A DNA stretch of 40,656 bases from a virus. Both the position numbers and the translations under genes were made by a program. The notes beneath the pieces are model-generated. The model worked only from the letters and a program-made list of their open reading frames with translations. It was not told the DNA's origin and searched no databases. How positions within the stretch are numbered: the first letter of the stretch is position 1; every line of letters begins with the position of its first letter. Location of the stretch: positions 1 to 40,656 of IMG/VR virus record IMGVR_UViG_3300032462_000025; one strand, written 5' to 3'. Shown piece by piece: positions 28,399 through 35,945 of this stretch.

Positions 28399-29168
28399 AA
28401 ATTAAATTATGGTCAGATTTGCATTTGGAATTTCGAGAAAATAAATTTGACCATCTATGGTCCGATAAAAGTTCCGATGAATTAGATACAACATTGTTGC
28501 TTGCGGGCGACATTGGTGTGGGCATGGGCGGAACTGAATTTGTAACAGAAATGTGTAAGCACTTCAAGCATGTTCTGAGAATTTGTGGCAACCATGAATT
28601 TTACGATCACGACCATGATTCGATTATTGCAGGATGGACCGAGTTCGAGGAGACTGGCCCCGATAACTTCCACTTTCTTAATAACGACTGGAGAGAACTC
28701 GACGGTGTTAGATTCCTTGGTGGAACAATGTGGACCGGAATGAATAATGGCGATTACAGGGCCATCTCTGATGCTGAAAGAGGCATGAATGACTATGCTT
28801 GTATCAAGCACAAGGGCATGAGCATAAATCCACGATTCACTATTATGCAACATAATAAATTCATGGATGCACTGAATGAAAAATTAGCAGAACCATTTGA
28901 TGGCCCTACTGTTGTTATGTCACATCATAGCCCCGGTAACTTCTTAAAACGCAAACAGCGTCAACCATATGGTGTGGACCATGCATATTTTGCTGACCTG
29001 GAAGAGTTAATCGGTAACCATACAGAGATTAAACTCTGGGTACATGGACATACACACGAGAATTGGGATTATATGATTAATGAAACTCGTGTGGTGTGCA
29101 ATCCGTATGGTTATCATGGTTATGCTACCAATAAAGGATTCGATAGGGATATTATACTGGAAGTATAA
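28395..29168 (+). CDS. Calcineurin-like metallophosphoesterase
   Basis: 257 residues with all five family blocks in order: WSDLHLEF (D8, H10), AGDIG (about 38-42), GNHEFYDH (about 65-72), VVMSHHSPG (about 176-184) and WVHGHTHENW (about 215-224). The binuclear metal site should be complete. Relatives cut phosphomonoesters, cyclic nucleotides or Ap4A-type dinucleotides; the target here is unknown. It ends its operon, followed by a fresh promoter. Confidence 0.92.
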   Translation: MKIKLWSDLHLEFRENKFDHLWSDKSSDELDTTLLLAGDIGVGMGGTEFVTEMCKHFKHVLRICGNHEFYDHDHDSIIAGWTEFEETGPDNFHFLNNDWRELDGVRFLGGTMWTGMNNGDYRAISDAERGMNDYACIKHKGMSINPRFTIMQHNKFMDALNEKLAEPFDGPTVVMSHHSPGNFLKRKQRQPYGVDHAYFADLEELIGNHTEIKLWVHGHTHENWDYMINETRVVCNPYGYHGYATNKGFDRDIILEV

Positions 29169-29172
29169 CCAG

Positions 29173-29201
29173 TTGCTAAAATTGTAGTAGTTTGCTATAA
29201 T
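29173..29201 (+). promoter_or_regulatory. Sigma70-type promoter
   Basis: TTGCTA (29173-29178), 17-bp spacer, TATAAT (29196-29201), start about 29208, ahead of the ATG at 29232. It begins the small-gene/rtcB operon. Confidence 0.75.
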
Positions 29202-29231
29202 TAGTTAATTTTATAACTCTGGAATACAAAT

Positions 29232-29471
29232 ATGATGGCAAAAATTTATCTAAGTAAAACCAACCTCCTTGCGTTGCTGTCAAAATTGGACAGGAAAGCT
29301 GCTGGAGATAGCACTGCTTGCAGTATCGTCAAATACCGACAACCATCGAATGAATACAAGCAAACTATGGGTTCTATTACGGTGGTTGCAGTCGATGACG
29401 AATCATACTATAATGGCATAGGACGTTCGCGTGGAATCATGCATCCGGCCGATGAAGCTAATCTAAAATGA
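29232..29471 (+). CDS. Small phage protein ending in MHPADE
   Basis: 79 residues. MAKIYLSKTNLLALLSKLDR, then a GDSTACSIVKY core and a C-terminal HPADEAN. I know this pattern from T4-like and related phages as an uncharacterised family. Start could be the first or second of two ATGs (29232 or 29235). First gene after the promoter at 29173. Confidence 0.65.
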   Translation: MMAKIYLSKTNLLALLSKLDRKAAGDSTACSIVKYRQPSNEYKQTMGSITVVAVDDESYYNGIGRSRGIMHPADEANLK

Positions 29472-29623
29472 AAAACGCAGTCGAATACAAGGGCATCTGG
29501 CTTGCACGGAATAGCGAGTCATATGAAATGTGGGAAAAGAAAGACTTTGCTAAATTGGATAAGCATATGAAGGAACTTGATGTAAAAGAAAAAGAACTTC
29601 AGAAGAGGTATAAGTCGGCATGA
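29468..29623 (+). CDS. Small charged helical protein
   Basis: 51 residues: MKNAVEYKGIWLARNSESYE, then a lysine/glutamate-rich helix KLDKHMKELDVKEKELQKRY. Overlaps the stop before it and the start after it by 4 bases each, which supports translation. Function unknown. Confidence 0.6.
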   Translation: MKNAVEYKGIWLARNSESYEMWEKKDFAKLDKHMKELDVKEKELQKRYKSA

Positions 29624-29847
29624 ATTGGCAGGACGGTGTTAGACTAGCATGCAGGGAACCAACAATTATTAAAGCACTGTCCTATATTGCAGTTTGGGAA
29701 TGCGAACGAGTAATTCCACAGGCACATAGATATCTTAATAAAGAGATTCCGTGTGGATCGGATGGTCAAGGATGGGACACTTGCTTTGAATTTTTGATAA
29801 AAGAAGTAATGGAACAATACACAGTAAAAAGGTTAAAAGGATTATGA
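29620..29847 (+). CDS. Conserved small phage protein (AVWECERV type)
   Basis: 75 residues: WQDGVRLACREPTIIKALSY, IAVWECERVIPQA and WDTCFEFLIKEVMEQY. These helices, with the conserved W, C and E, mark a family found in T4-like phages with no known role. Overlaps neighbours by 4 bases on both sides. Confidence 0.65.
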   Translation: MNWQDGVRLACREPTIIKALSYIAVWECERVIPQAHRYLNKEIPCGSDGQGWDTCFEFLIKEVMEQYTVKRLKGL

Positions 29848-30365
29848 TTACAATTAAAGAATTTTTGGAAAGTATTGACTACAAGATGTCCACAAGCGAC
29901 GATTATCTGTGGCTATGCTACGGTGAAAATGCGCGTGGTATGGATTATTGGAACAATGAACACGGCGACAACGGTGTCAGCATCAGTTGTATCTTTGATA
30001 CACAAACACAAGTGATCTACGAAATGCAAGCATGGGATGGCCCAAACGAACGAGAATATCGCTGGATCAATCCCGACTACAAGAATATACACCTTGCAGA
30101 AGCAATTAACAGAAACATCGATCCCGACGTATCATACGATGATAAGAAATTTATCGACATTGATTTGGAAGATGATATGTTGGAAAAGATGACTGCAATC
30201 TTTAAGGGCGAGGATTACGACACAAGAGTTAAGATTGAACTGACTTTGGGCGATAAGGAAATGTTTCAACTGATGACACTTGCTCATGAAGCTGATATGA
30301 CTTTGAATCAGTTTGTTGAAAAAATCCTTCGAGAAATAATCGAACGACATGACGGAAACGTGTGA
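29844..30365 (+). CDS. Phage protein with ribbon-helix-helix-like C-terminus
   Basis: 173 residues. The N-terminal two thirds are acidic and rich in aromatic residues (YLWLCYGENARGMDYWNNEH, VIYEMQAWDGPNEREYRW). Residues about 135-170 contain FQLMTLAHEADMTLNQFVEK and ILREIIERH, a two-helix element typical of ribbon-helix-helix proteins and phage relatives. It could bind DNA or protein; role unknown. Overlaps the next gene by 17 bases. Confidence 0.65.
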   Translation: MITIKEFLESIDYKMSTSDDYLWLCYGENARGMDYWNNEHGDNGVSISCIFDTQTQVIYEMQAWDGPNEREYRWINPDYKNIHLAEAINRNIDPDVSYDDKKFIDIDLEDDMLEKMTAIFKGEDYDTRVKIELTLGDKEMFQLMTLAHEADMTLNQFVEKILREIIERHDGNV

Positions 30366-30585
30366 TGCCCTGAATAGGCCACTGGTTTCAGGAGACTTCG
30401 TCTTCTATTACAGTAATGTATATCGAGTGAAGGCATTATTGAAAAATGGCCATTATGTTCGAATCATTCTCTTGCATCCATCAAAGACAACTCGTCCCCA
30501 AAACAAATTTAGTAGGGAGATGTGTTTGATTCCGAGAGAAGATGCAGTAGCATGGATGCTAAGAGAAGGCATAACATTGGAGTAA
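30349..30585 (+). CDS. Small SH3-like phage protein
   Basis: 78 residues with DALNRPLVSGDFVFYYSNVY, RVKALLKNGHYVRIILL and a C-terminal helix EDAVAWMLREG. The pattern of element order recalls the 14515 protein and KOW/SH3-like folds. Function unknown. It precedes rtcB by 3 bases. Confidence 0.55.
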   Translation: MTETCDALNRPLVSGDFVFYYSNVYRVKALLKNGHYVRIILLHPSKTTRPQNKFSREMCLIPREDAVAWMLREGITLE

Positions 30586-30588
30586 GAA

Positions 30589-31782
30589 ATGGAAATCGAA
30601 AATGTAAAAATGTGGATAGGAGATATGGAAGTTGAACAAGCTGCTCTCGAGCAGATCATGAACATCTCCCAATTGCCTATCCTTGCTGGTCATATGGCTA
30701 TCATGCCAGACGTCCACATGGGTAAGGGTGCGACAGTAGGATCTGTTATCCCAACCCGTAATGCTATTATTCCAGCTGCTGTCGGTGTAGATATAGGTTG
30801 TGGAATTTGTGCAGTTATGACCAACCTCACCGCAAGCGATTTACCAGAATCATTGCTGTCTCTACGTAATCAAATTGAACGCGATGTTCCTGTTGGCTTT
30901 AACGAGCACAAGGCGGGTATCCCATCAGTTTCCGGCCCGTATGCCGATGTTCTACGTAAGAATTTACGCAAGACAATGGACCGCTGGGATACACTTACAA
31001 TGAAGGCAATCCTGGGTCGGGCTGATGAAAAGAAGATCGCCCGACAGATTGGAACATTGGGAGGTGGAAATCACTTTATCGAAATCTGTCTCGACCTGGA
31101 AGATCGAGTGTGGGTAATGCTGCACTCAGGTTCTCGCGGCATTGGAAATCAGATCGGAACTGTAGCAATTGAAGTTGCTAAAAAGCAAGCTGCGAAGCGT
31201 GGATGGGGTCTGCCTGATAAGGACCTGGCATGGTTGGATGAAGGTACACCCGAATTCGATTCCTACATTGAAGCTATGCATTGGGCACAAGATTACGCTC
31301 GCTTCAATCGCGACACAATATTGAACTTGGTACTTGCAGTGTTAAAGCACAAGTTTCCACAGATGATTACATTGGGCGAAGTAGTTAACTGCCATCACAA
31401 TTTCACATCGTTGGAGGAGCACAACAATGAGGAAATTTGGGTAACTCGAAAAGGTGCTGTATCTGCACGACTTGGTCAGCTGGGAATTATCCCTGGTTCG
31501 ATGGGAACCAAAAGCTATATTGTTTCCGGCAAAGGAAATGCTGATTCGTATCATTCGTGTTCGCATGGCGCTGGCCGATGTATGAGCAGAAATCAAGCAA
31601 AGAAGCTATTTACTTCACTCGACTTGGAAGCACAAACTTCCGGTGTGGAATGCCGTAAGGATGCAGATGTTATCGATGAGATTCCAGGTGCATACAAAAA
31701 TATTGACCAAGTTATGGCAGCACAGACTGATCTTGTGGAAATTGTAGAAACATTAAAGCAAGTTCTATGTGTAAAAGGATGA
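30589..31782 (+). CDS. rtcB: RNA ligase RtcB
   Basis: 397 residues, full length for the family. RtcB joins 2',3'-cyclic phosphate and 5'-OH RNA ends using GTP and Mn2+. Motifs: MPDVHMGKGATVGSVIPT (39-56), VGVDIGCGIC with the metal Cys at 71, GTLGGGNHFIEI, MLHSGSRGIGNQIG, NCHHNFTSLEEH, SMGTKSYIVSG and the C-terminal SHGAGRCMSRNQA, which carries the guanylylated His. A phage copy most likely repairs host or phage tRNA cut by anticodon nucleases of bacterial defence (inference). No archease partner was seen. Its codons are richer in GC than the nearby small genes. Confidence 0.97.
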   Translation: MEIENVKMWIGDMEVEQAALEQIMNISQLPILAGHMAIMPDVHMGKGATVGSVIPTRNAIIPAAVGVDIGCGICAVMTNLTASDLPESLLSLRNQIERDVPVGFNEHKAGIPSVSGPYADVLRKNLRKTMDRWDTLTMKAILGRADEKKIARQIGTLGGGNHFIEICLDLEDRVWVMLHSGSRGIGNQIGTVAIEVAKKQAAKRGWGLPDKDLAWLDEGTPEFDSYIEAMHWAQDYARFNRDTILNLVLAVLKHKFPQMITLGEVVNCHHNFTSLEEHNNEEIWVTRKGAVSARLGQLGIIPGSMGTKSYIVSGKGNADSYHSCSHGAGRCMSRNQAKKLFTSLDLEAQTSGVECRKDADVIDEIPGAYKNIDQVMAAQTDLVEIVETLKQVLCVKG

Positions 31783-31783
31783 C

Positions 31784-32002
31784 ATGGTCAAGTTCGCCGA
31801 TACACTTTGGCTTTTTACGCAGGAAGAATTTGATCAGTTACCCCTCTGGACCACGCTAATATCTATAAACGGAAATACCCACACAAAGGGTATTGATAAC
31901 TTCGACTATGATACCAGATACGGGTGTATAGCATACGGTGTTCGCGATCCAAATAATCATCCACTTGCAGAATTATTTTTAACATTTAGACTAAGGAATT
32001 AG
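31784..32002 (+). CDS. Small phage protein, unknown
   Basis: 72 residues, beta-rich: FADTLWLFTQEEFDQLPLWT, LISINGNTHTKGIDNF and RYGCIAYGVRD. Begins right after the rtcB stop (TGAC-ATG), so it is translated from the same RNA. No known family. Confidence 0.55.
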   Translation: MVKFADTLWLFTQEEFDQLPLWTTLISINGNTHTKGIDNFDYDTRYGCIAYGVRDPNNHPLAELFLTFRLRN

Positions 32003-32003
32003 T

Positions 32004-32315
32004 ATGAGACTATATACAATTAAACATAAAGCATCAGGGCAGTTCGCAAGAGGAATCAGCTGGTGCCAGGCCCATTTGAAGAAGGATAGGAAGTGGTTTA
32101 TCGAACACGAATCTGTACCGTATTACATGGAGTCCCCGAATTTGAATCTTTACATCGAAATGCTAATAACTAGGAAATTACACAACCAATTAGCGGATTA
32201 TGATCTTATTTCCTATGACACCAGGGAGCCGAAACAACTGAATGGTGGTCTCACGTTAGATACGATCAGAAACAGATTAGAAGCTAAGGCAATCATTGCA
32301 GCATTAAGAGCATGA
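32004..32315 (+). CDS. Small phage protein, unknown
   Basis: 103 residues. Starts MRLYTIKHKASGQFARGISW with aromatic and basic residues, and ends in a helix DTIRNRLEAKAIIAALRA. One base after the previous stop. No recognised motif. Confidence 0.55.
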   Translation: MRLYTIKHKASGQFARGISWCQAHLKKDRKWFIEHESVPYYMESPNLNLYIEMLITRKLHNQLADYDLISYDTREPKQLNGGLTLDTIRNRLEAKAIIAALRA

Positions 32316-32524
32316 CCGAAGCCGATACATTCCTGGTTCTCTCTCGGACACCATTCGATCAAGTTCACAAGGTCGTATTGAACATGCCGCCTGCTGTTAG
32401 AAATAAAATATGGATGACCGAAGCCGACACAAACAAATTTTTAGAACCATATAATTGGACACATGACGAATGGATGGTGGAATACAATAGATTAACTAAA
32501 TTAGGGCTTGATTACAGAGTATGA
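32312..32524 (+). CDS. Small phage protein (RTPFDxVHK type)
   Basis: 70 residues: LSRTPFDQVHKVVLNMPPAV, then MTEADTNKFLEPYNWTHDEW and YNRLTKLGL. The sequence pattern is familiar from uncharacterised T4-like phage proteins. Overlaps both neighbours by 4 bases. Confidence 0.55.
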   Translation: MTEADTFLVLSRTPFDQVHKVVLNMPPAVRNKIWMTEADTNKFLEPYNWTHDEWMVEYNRLTKLGLDYRV

Positions 32525-32919
32525 ATAATTCACTTAAATTTGTGTGGGCTTACATGATCGAAAATGGTAAGCTAACCGATGGCCGATGGTCATACTACGG
32601 ATCCGATTGGGAAAGTATTCACGAGTATGATTGGCAGAAAGCACAGGGTGCCTATGAAAGATTCAAATTCACAGTTAAAACTATAGGAGTGGATTGGGAG
32701 AAAACTTCACCACCCACAAGTGATATGAATTCAGGATTTACAGATACATTTCACGCCTCGGAAACTATAGAAACATTGATAGGCGATATTACCTTAAAAA
32801 ATGGATCTACCTACAAGGTTGGTGTGAAACATGCAGAGGAAAGATTTTCTTCTTATGCTAAGACATTAACTAAACTGATCGACGATAATCAACGGGTAAA
32901 AGATATACTCGGAGAATAA
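32521..32919 (+). CDS. Phage protein, unknown
   Basis: 132 residues. N-terminal aromatic region FVWAYMIENGKLTDGRWSYY, middle with FTDTFHASETIETLIGDITL and a final helix AKTLTKLIDDNQRVKDILG. Nothing suggests an enzyme. The overlap with the 32312 gene and the immediate start of the next gene put it in the rtcB operon. Confidence 0.5.
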   Translation: MNNSLKFVWAYMIENGKLTDGRWSYYGSDWESIHEYDWQKAQGAYERFKFTVKTIGVDWEKTSPPTSDMNSGFTDTFHASETIETLIGDITLKNGSTYKVGVKHAEERFSSYAKTLTKLIDDNQRVKDILGE

Positions 32920-32920
32920 T

Positions 32921-33232
32921 GTGTGGAAAAAAGGTAAAGAGGAAGGCAGTTATTCCAGAATCGTCTTTCTGAATACATTCCTGTTCGACTGTTACATTCT
33001 GAAATTCCCAATCGGGTGCAGTGTAATGCGGCACAAGGATACAAAGATCCGAACGCATAAACAATACAGATTAAATGTTGTATTAAAGAAATCATCCAAT
33101 GATGTATATGTCGAAGGGCCAACCAAAAAATGGTGGAGGTTCGAATTTTTCCGCCCTGACACATATTTCCACGGACTACGCCCCATAACTGATACCATGT
33201 ATATGCTGTCAGTGGGTTACAGACTAAAATAG
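32921..33232 (+). CDS. Fe(II)/2-oxoglutarate oxygenase-like protein, GTG start
   Basis: 103 residues starting with GTG. The short double-stranded beta-helix pattern shows FLFDCYILKFPIGCSVMRHK-D with HxD at 38-40, RLNVVLKK, FEFFRPDTYFHGL with a distal His at 84, and MLSVGYRL with a possible 2OG-binding Arg at 101. These are the Fe(II)-binding triad and Arg of the P4H-like family, in a minimal protein. Phage relatives are common but uncharacterised; they might hydroxylate protein or nucleobase. As the protein is short it may be a degenerate member. Last gene of the rtcB operon, followed by a terminator-like hairpin. Confidence 0.6.
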   Translation: MWKKGKEEGSYSRIVFLNTFLFDCYILKFPIGCSVMRHKDTKIRTHKQYRLNVVLKKSSNDVYVEGPTKKWWRFEFFRPDTYFHGLRPITDTMYMLSVGYRLK

Positions 33233-33334
33233 CCATTTGCATATTTTCCCTACAACATATATAATACATATGTGGATCTGAGCGTTCGTTAAGGTCGTAT
33301 GCCAAAAATTACACAATAACAGGTATTGTATCTG

Positions 33335-33364
33335 TTGACACATAAAAAGGTTGCACGCTATAAT
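33335..33364 (+). promoter_or_regulatory. Sigma70-type promoter inside an inverted repeat
   Basis: TTGACA (33335-33340), 18-bp spacer, TATAAT (33359-33364); start about 33371. The -10 box lies in the loop of the hairpin at 33344-33380. Confidence 0.75.
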
Positions 33365-33380
33365 GGTGTACAACCTTTTT
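33344..33380. terminator. Terminator-like hairpin overlapping a promoter
   Basis: AAAAAGGTTG (33344-33353) pairs with CAACCTTTTT (33371-33380), with inner CAC/GTG pairs and the TATAAT in the loop. It can end the upstream operon in RNA (U-run after the stem) and in DNA form could be an operator over the promoter. Confidence 0.6.
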
Positions 33381-33393
33381 AATTGGTACAAAA

Positions 33394-33558
33394 ATGAACA
33401 ATCTAAATATGCAATCTAAGATAAAATGGGTACAGCTCCGCACAGGTTGTTCTAATGATGAGGCTAAAAAATTTCTTGAGTCGGCTGGTTGGAAAGTGCA
33501 GTTAGCTATTGATGCTCGTCGTGATTATTACAAAAGACTAAGTGATGTTAAATTATGA
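33394..33558 (+). CDS. Small UBA-like domain protein
   Basis: 54 residues. VQLRTGCSNDEAKKFLESAG and WKVQLAID follow the UBA-like three-helix pattern (T-x-C....A...L...GW....A). Phage proteins of this type exist but their partner is unknown. First gene after the promoter at 33335; no Shine-Dalgarno sequence is visible. Overlaps the next ATG by 4 bases. Confidence 0.6.
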   Translation: MNNLNMQSKIKWVQLRTGCSNDEAKKFLESAGWKVQLAIDARRDYYKRLSDVKL

Positions 33559-33719
33559 ACTATGAAGATCCAAAGGATGAAAAAATCTTTGAATTGAAGC
33601 AGGAAATCATTCGCCTTCGCGGACAGATAACTTATCTTCAAGAAGAACTTGCAAGTGCAGAAGATGACATAATGCATCTTAAAGAAGAACTTGGTCGCAC
33701 TAACAATATAGTGATATGA
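33555..33719 (+). CDS. Small coiled-coil protein
   Basis: 54 residues, one long helix with heptad leucine/isoleucine spacing (IFELKQEIIRLRGQITYLQE, then ELASAEDDIMHLKEEL). Probably forms a homodimeric or heteromeric coiled coil. It overlaps the UBA-like gene (ATGA) and ends a base before the next. Confidence 0.6.
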   Translation: MNYEDPKDEKIFELKQEIIRLRGQITYLQEELASAEDDIMHLKEELGRTNNIVI

Positions 33720-33720
33720 T

Positions 33721-33921
33721 ATGAATGAGCAAATTGAAGATCTCAAGATTAAATTAATCATTAAATTTTACGACGGCATCTCAGAGGGTATTGCAATGTA
33801 TGCACACTGGAAAGACGGCGTACAATACGTAGGAACAACAGGAAAAACACTCAAGCAAGCCCATGCAGACATAGCTACAGAACGTGAACGAGCAATTAAA
33901 AGGGAGAACAATGAATCATAA
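33721..33921 (+). CDS. Small phage protein, unknown
   Basis: 66 residues: MNEQIEDLKIKLIIKFYDGI, then SEGIAMYAHWKDGVQYVGTT and a basic helix ATERERAIKRENN. The YVGTTGKTLKQA stretch looks like a small beta-hairpin and helix unit. Overlaps the next gene by 11 bases. Function unknown. Confidence 0.5.
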   Translation: MNEQIEDLKIKLIIKFYDGISEGIAMYAHWKDGVQYVGTTGKTLKQAHADIATERERAIKRENNES

Positions 33922-34165
33922 CGGATATATGGTGTTTTGGTGGCAACTTTTCGGAGGAGCTAAATCTCTACACTTTGAAATGAATAATATGAAGGGCGCT
34001 CTGGATTTCATGAAGGAACTTCGAGCAGATCCATCATATGAATATATCACCATGGTATCTAAGAATCCAGACATGGTCGGTAAATCTGGCGTAAATGACG
34101 TGCTCCCAGAAGACTACTCCTGGAGCATGGAACACAGGATCGGTGCAGCCGGGAGGCACGGATAA
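33911..34165 (+). CDS. Small phage protein (TMVSKNPDMVGKxGV type)
   Basis: 84 residues from ATG 33911 behind GGGAG; the longer frame from 33884 lies inside the previous gene. FEMNNMKGALDFMKELRADP, ITMVSKNPDMVGKSGVNDVL and EDYSWSMEHRI form a pattern shared with phages of several proteobacteria: a small alpha/beta protein with a conserved NPDxVGKxGV loop. Role unknown. Confidence 0.6.
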   Translation: MNHNGYMVFWWQLFGGAKSLHFEMNNMKGALDFMKELRADPSYEYITMVSKNPDMVGKSGVNDVLPEDYSWSMEHRIGAAGRHG

Positions 34166-34334
34166 TGTCTAAAAAGATAAGTGTTCATGAACAAGTGGAT
34201 GTGCTCACAGATGCACGAGATGTTATGCTGTTGTAGGTAGCGTCAGTATGCCATCGGAATGTAAGAAATTGTTGGATATGGATGAAGTATCAAGAATATT
34301 GAGGGGAAATGGAAATGGAACCGATCGTAATTAA
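34165..34334 (+). pseudogene. Two tiny overlapping frames, perhaps one broken gene
   Basis: ATG 34165 gives 23 residues (MSKKISVHEQVDVLTDARDV...) to TAG 34234; a second ATG at 34248 gives 28 residues (MPSECKKLLDMDEVSRILRG...) to TAA 34332. Both look like helices and a shift between them would make one protein of about 55 residues. Could be two real micro-genes or a broken one. Confidence 0.35.
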
Positions 34335-34554
34335 TAAAAACTCGTGGATGAATAAGAAAGATAAGGAACAAGTGCAGAAGGCATTGTCGGCTGCCATAAC
34401 TGCACTCGACGATTGGACTAACGTGTTTGCTTCTGAATTCTGCGATGAAGCAAGAGTAGAAGAAGCAAAAAACCGTTTGATCGAGCATGGCACTGTATAT
34501 TACATTGCAACAATAGTGGAACAATGTAGAGAAGCAAGGAAATTAATCAAATGA
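34315..34554 (+). CDS. Small helical phage protein
   Basis: 79 residues from ATG 34315, 8 bases after GAGGGG; ATG 34309 is too close to that site. Helices KDKEQVQKALSAAITALDDW, FASEFCDEARVEEAKNRLI and TIVEQCREARKLIK. No recognised family. Overlaps the macro-domain gene by 4 bases. Confidence 0.55.
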   Translation: MEPIVINKNSWMNKKDKEQVQKALSAAITALDDWTNVFASEFCDEARVEEAKNRLIEHGTVYYIATIVEQCREARKLIK

Positions 34555-35003
34555 AAATCGTAACTAAGATTGGTAACTTGATGGATGTAACCGAGGGACA
34601 CATTGTCCACGGCTGCAATGCGCAGGGTGTAATGGGGTCAGGTGTTGCACTTGCAGTGAAAAACAAATATCCTGCTGTTTACAACGACTACAGAGTGCAG
34701 TATTCCAGACCCGAAGGACTAGAACTAGGTGTTTCATATCCTGTTGCGGTATCTACTGATCTTGTCATTTGGAATGCAATTACGCAAGAGGGATTCGGGC
34801 AATCCACACGTAATTGCAGTTACGACGCAATACAAACCTGCTTCGAACAAATCAATTGGCAATTAACTCAAACACCCAGCGACTACTGTGAATTACATAT
34901 TCCGTTTATAGGCGCTGGACTCGGCGGAGGTCGATGGAATATAATTAGTGCAATTATTGAGGAGACAGTAACCGTACCAGTTACATTGTGGGTCCTGGCA
35001 TGA
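34551..35003 (+). CDS. Macro-domain protein (ADP-ribose related)
   Basis: 150 residues. GHIVHGCNAQGVMGSGVALA (16-35) is the macro-domain loop with the Asn (23) that contacts ADP-ribose; HIPFIGAGLGGGRWNII (about 116-132) is the second, glycine-rich loop. Its size is that of the Poa1p/TARG1-like group, which remove ADP-ribose from proteins or nucleic acid or hydrolyse ADP-ribose-1''-phosphate. In a phage it could undo ADP-ribosylation by host toxins such as DarT, or clear ADP-ribose-1''-phosphate from RNA repair (inference). Confidence 0.88.
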   Translation: MKIVTKIGNLMDVTEGHIVHGCNAQGVMGSGVALAVKNKYPAVYNDYRVQYSRPEGLELGVSYPVAVSTDLVIWNAITQEGFGQSTRNCSYDAIQTCFEQINWQLTQTPSDYCELHIPFIGAGLGGGRWNIISAIIEETVTVPVTLWVLA

Positions 35004-35233
35004 TAAACCTCCGAGAATTGAAATCACGCAAGGCAAAGTTTGGATTTGATTACGGTCAATTGAGCATCCAGGATGTGATAAACCTTGCAGAGTTCTTAAA
35101 TTTGATGTATACTACATACACGCCAGCAGACTATATGATCGAAGAGGGTGGTTATAATCGGCCAGCAGTGAAGATTTACACAGATAACGAAGAAACTGCA
35201 AAATGGATTCGTTTAAACGCACATATTACTTAA
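35000..35233 (+). CDS. Small phage protein, unknown
   Basis: 77 residues from ATG 35000, overlapping the macro-domain stop (ATGA). INLRELKSRKAKFGFDYGQL, then SIQDVINLAEFLNLMYTTYT; the end PAVKIYTDNEETAKWIRL resembles a small alpha/beta tail. No function can be assigned. Confidence 0.55.
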   Translation: MINLRELKSRKAKFGFDYGQLSIQDVINLAEFLNLMYTTYTPADYMIEEGGYNRPAVKIYTDNEETAKWIRLNAHIT

Positions 35234-35247
35234 TTGTGTAGTCCCAG

Positions 35248-35276
35248 TTGCCCATAGCAGGCATGTGTAATATAAT
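35248..35276 (+). promoter_or_regulatory. Sigma70-type promoter
   Basis: TTGCCC (35248-35253), 17-bp spacer, TATAAT (35271-35276). Start about 35283. It begins the WGR-like gene unit. Confidence 0.55.
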
Positions 35277-35407
35277 TAGGGTAACAGTAACACCGGCAGC
35301 GGATCTGGCAATGGAATAGAGCACAATTACGAATGTAGAATTTATCTTTCGGATTGGCCTAGTTTGGAACAGCAATTAACAATTAGCAAATTGAAGGGAA
35401 CTGTATG
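35262..35407 (+). pseudogene. Possible broken small gene
   Basis: ATG 35262 encodes MCNIIRVTVTPAADLAME to a TAG; in another frame the same region reads HNYECRIYLSDWPSLEQQLT and ISKLKGTV, ending over the next ATG (GTATGA). The two fit a single small protein of about 45 residues split by a one-base shift. The ATG overlaps the promoter, so it may be an older start. Confidence 0.35.
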
Positions 35408-35737
35408 AGTCAAGAATTTAAATTCATCGGTTGGAATACCGAAGGTACCTCAGATAAAATTTGGGGTTACTTCCTTCGACCTACACCACAGGAGAATATT
35501 CGTCCCTGGTCCGGCCACGGTCATAACTGCTGCGTCTTCTGGGGTCGCCGCGGCGGCAAAGCCATGCAATTTAAGGCGGATGTTACGGGCTATGAGTTAG
35601 ACGGGCTCGTAGCCAGTAAACTTAACAAGGGTTATGAGAAAATCAATGATGACAAGCTAATGAAGATTTGGCCTAACTTTATCGAAGAAGCCGAAGCCAA
35701 ACTCATGTGGGATGTCTTGGCTGGACGTATTAAATGA
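35405..35737 (+). CDS. WGR-like domain protein
   Basis: 110 residues. CCVFWGRRGGKAMQFKADVT followed by LVASKLNKGYEKI matches the WGR pattern (WGR.G..........A..f..K...GY), a small domain that binds nucleic acid in PARP-type proteins and in bacterial regulators. The first 40 residues (WNTEGTSDKIWGYFLRPTPQ) are a conserved-looking strand region. Role in the phage unknown. AAGGGAA lies 6 bases before the ATG. Overlaps the next gene by 4 bases. Confidence 0.6.
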   Translation: MSQEFKFIGWNTEGTSDKIWGYFLRPTPQENIRPWSGHGHNCCVFWGRRGGKAMQFKADVTGYELDGLVASKLNKGYEKINDDKLMKIWPNFIEEAEAKLMWDVLAGRIK

Positions 35738-35889
35738 GCAATGATCTTTTTAATATTCGGTTTGGTACTTACCATCTCAAAATAACCAGAGATAAATGGT
35801 GGCCTGTGATACATTACAATTCCTTTCACAAAAGTAATCCAACCAACAAACGGTTTGTAATTTACTGTTGGTTCGGAAAACACTTATAA
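35734..35889 (+). CDS. Small phage protein (FNIRFGxxHLxITRD type)
   Basis: 51 residues: LFNIRFGTYHLKITRDKWWP and RFVIYCWFG. A familiar beta-rich small protein of T4-like and other large phages with no assigned role. Overlaps the WGR-like gene stop (ATGA) and lies before the homing endonuclease. Confidence 0.65.
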   Translation: MSNDLFNIRFGTYHLKITRDKWWPVIHYNSFHKSNPTNKRFVIYCWFGKHL

Positions 35890-35945
35890 GCGCAAATCAC
35901 TTCCGTAGTCCCAGATCTGTAATATTACCCGTCATCGGTAATTCC

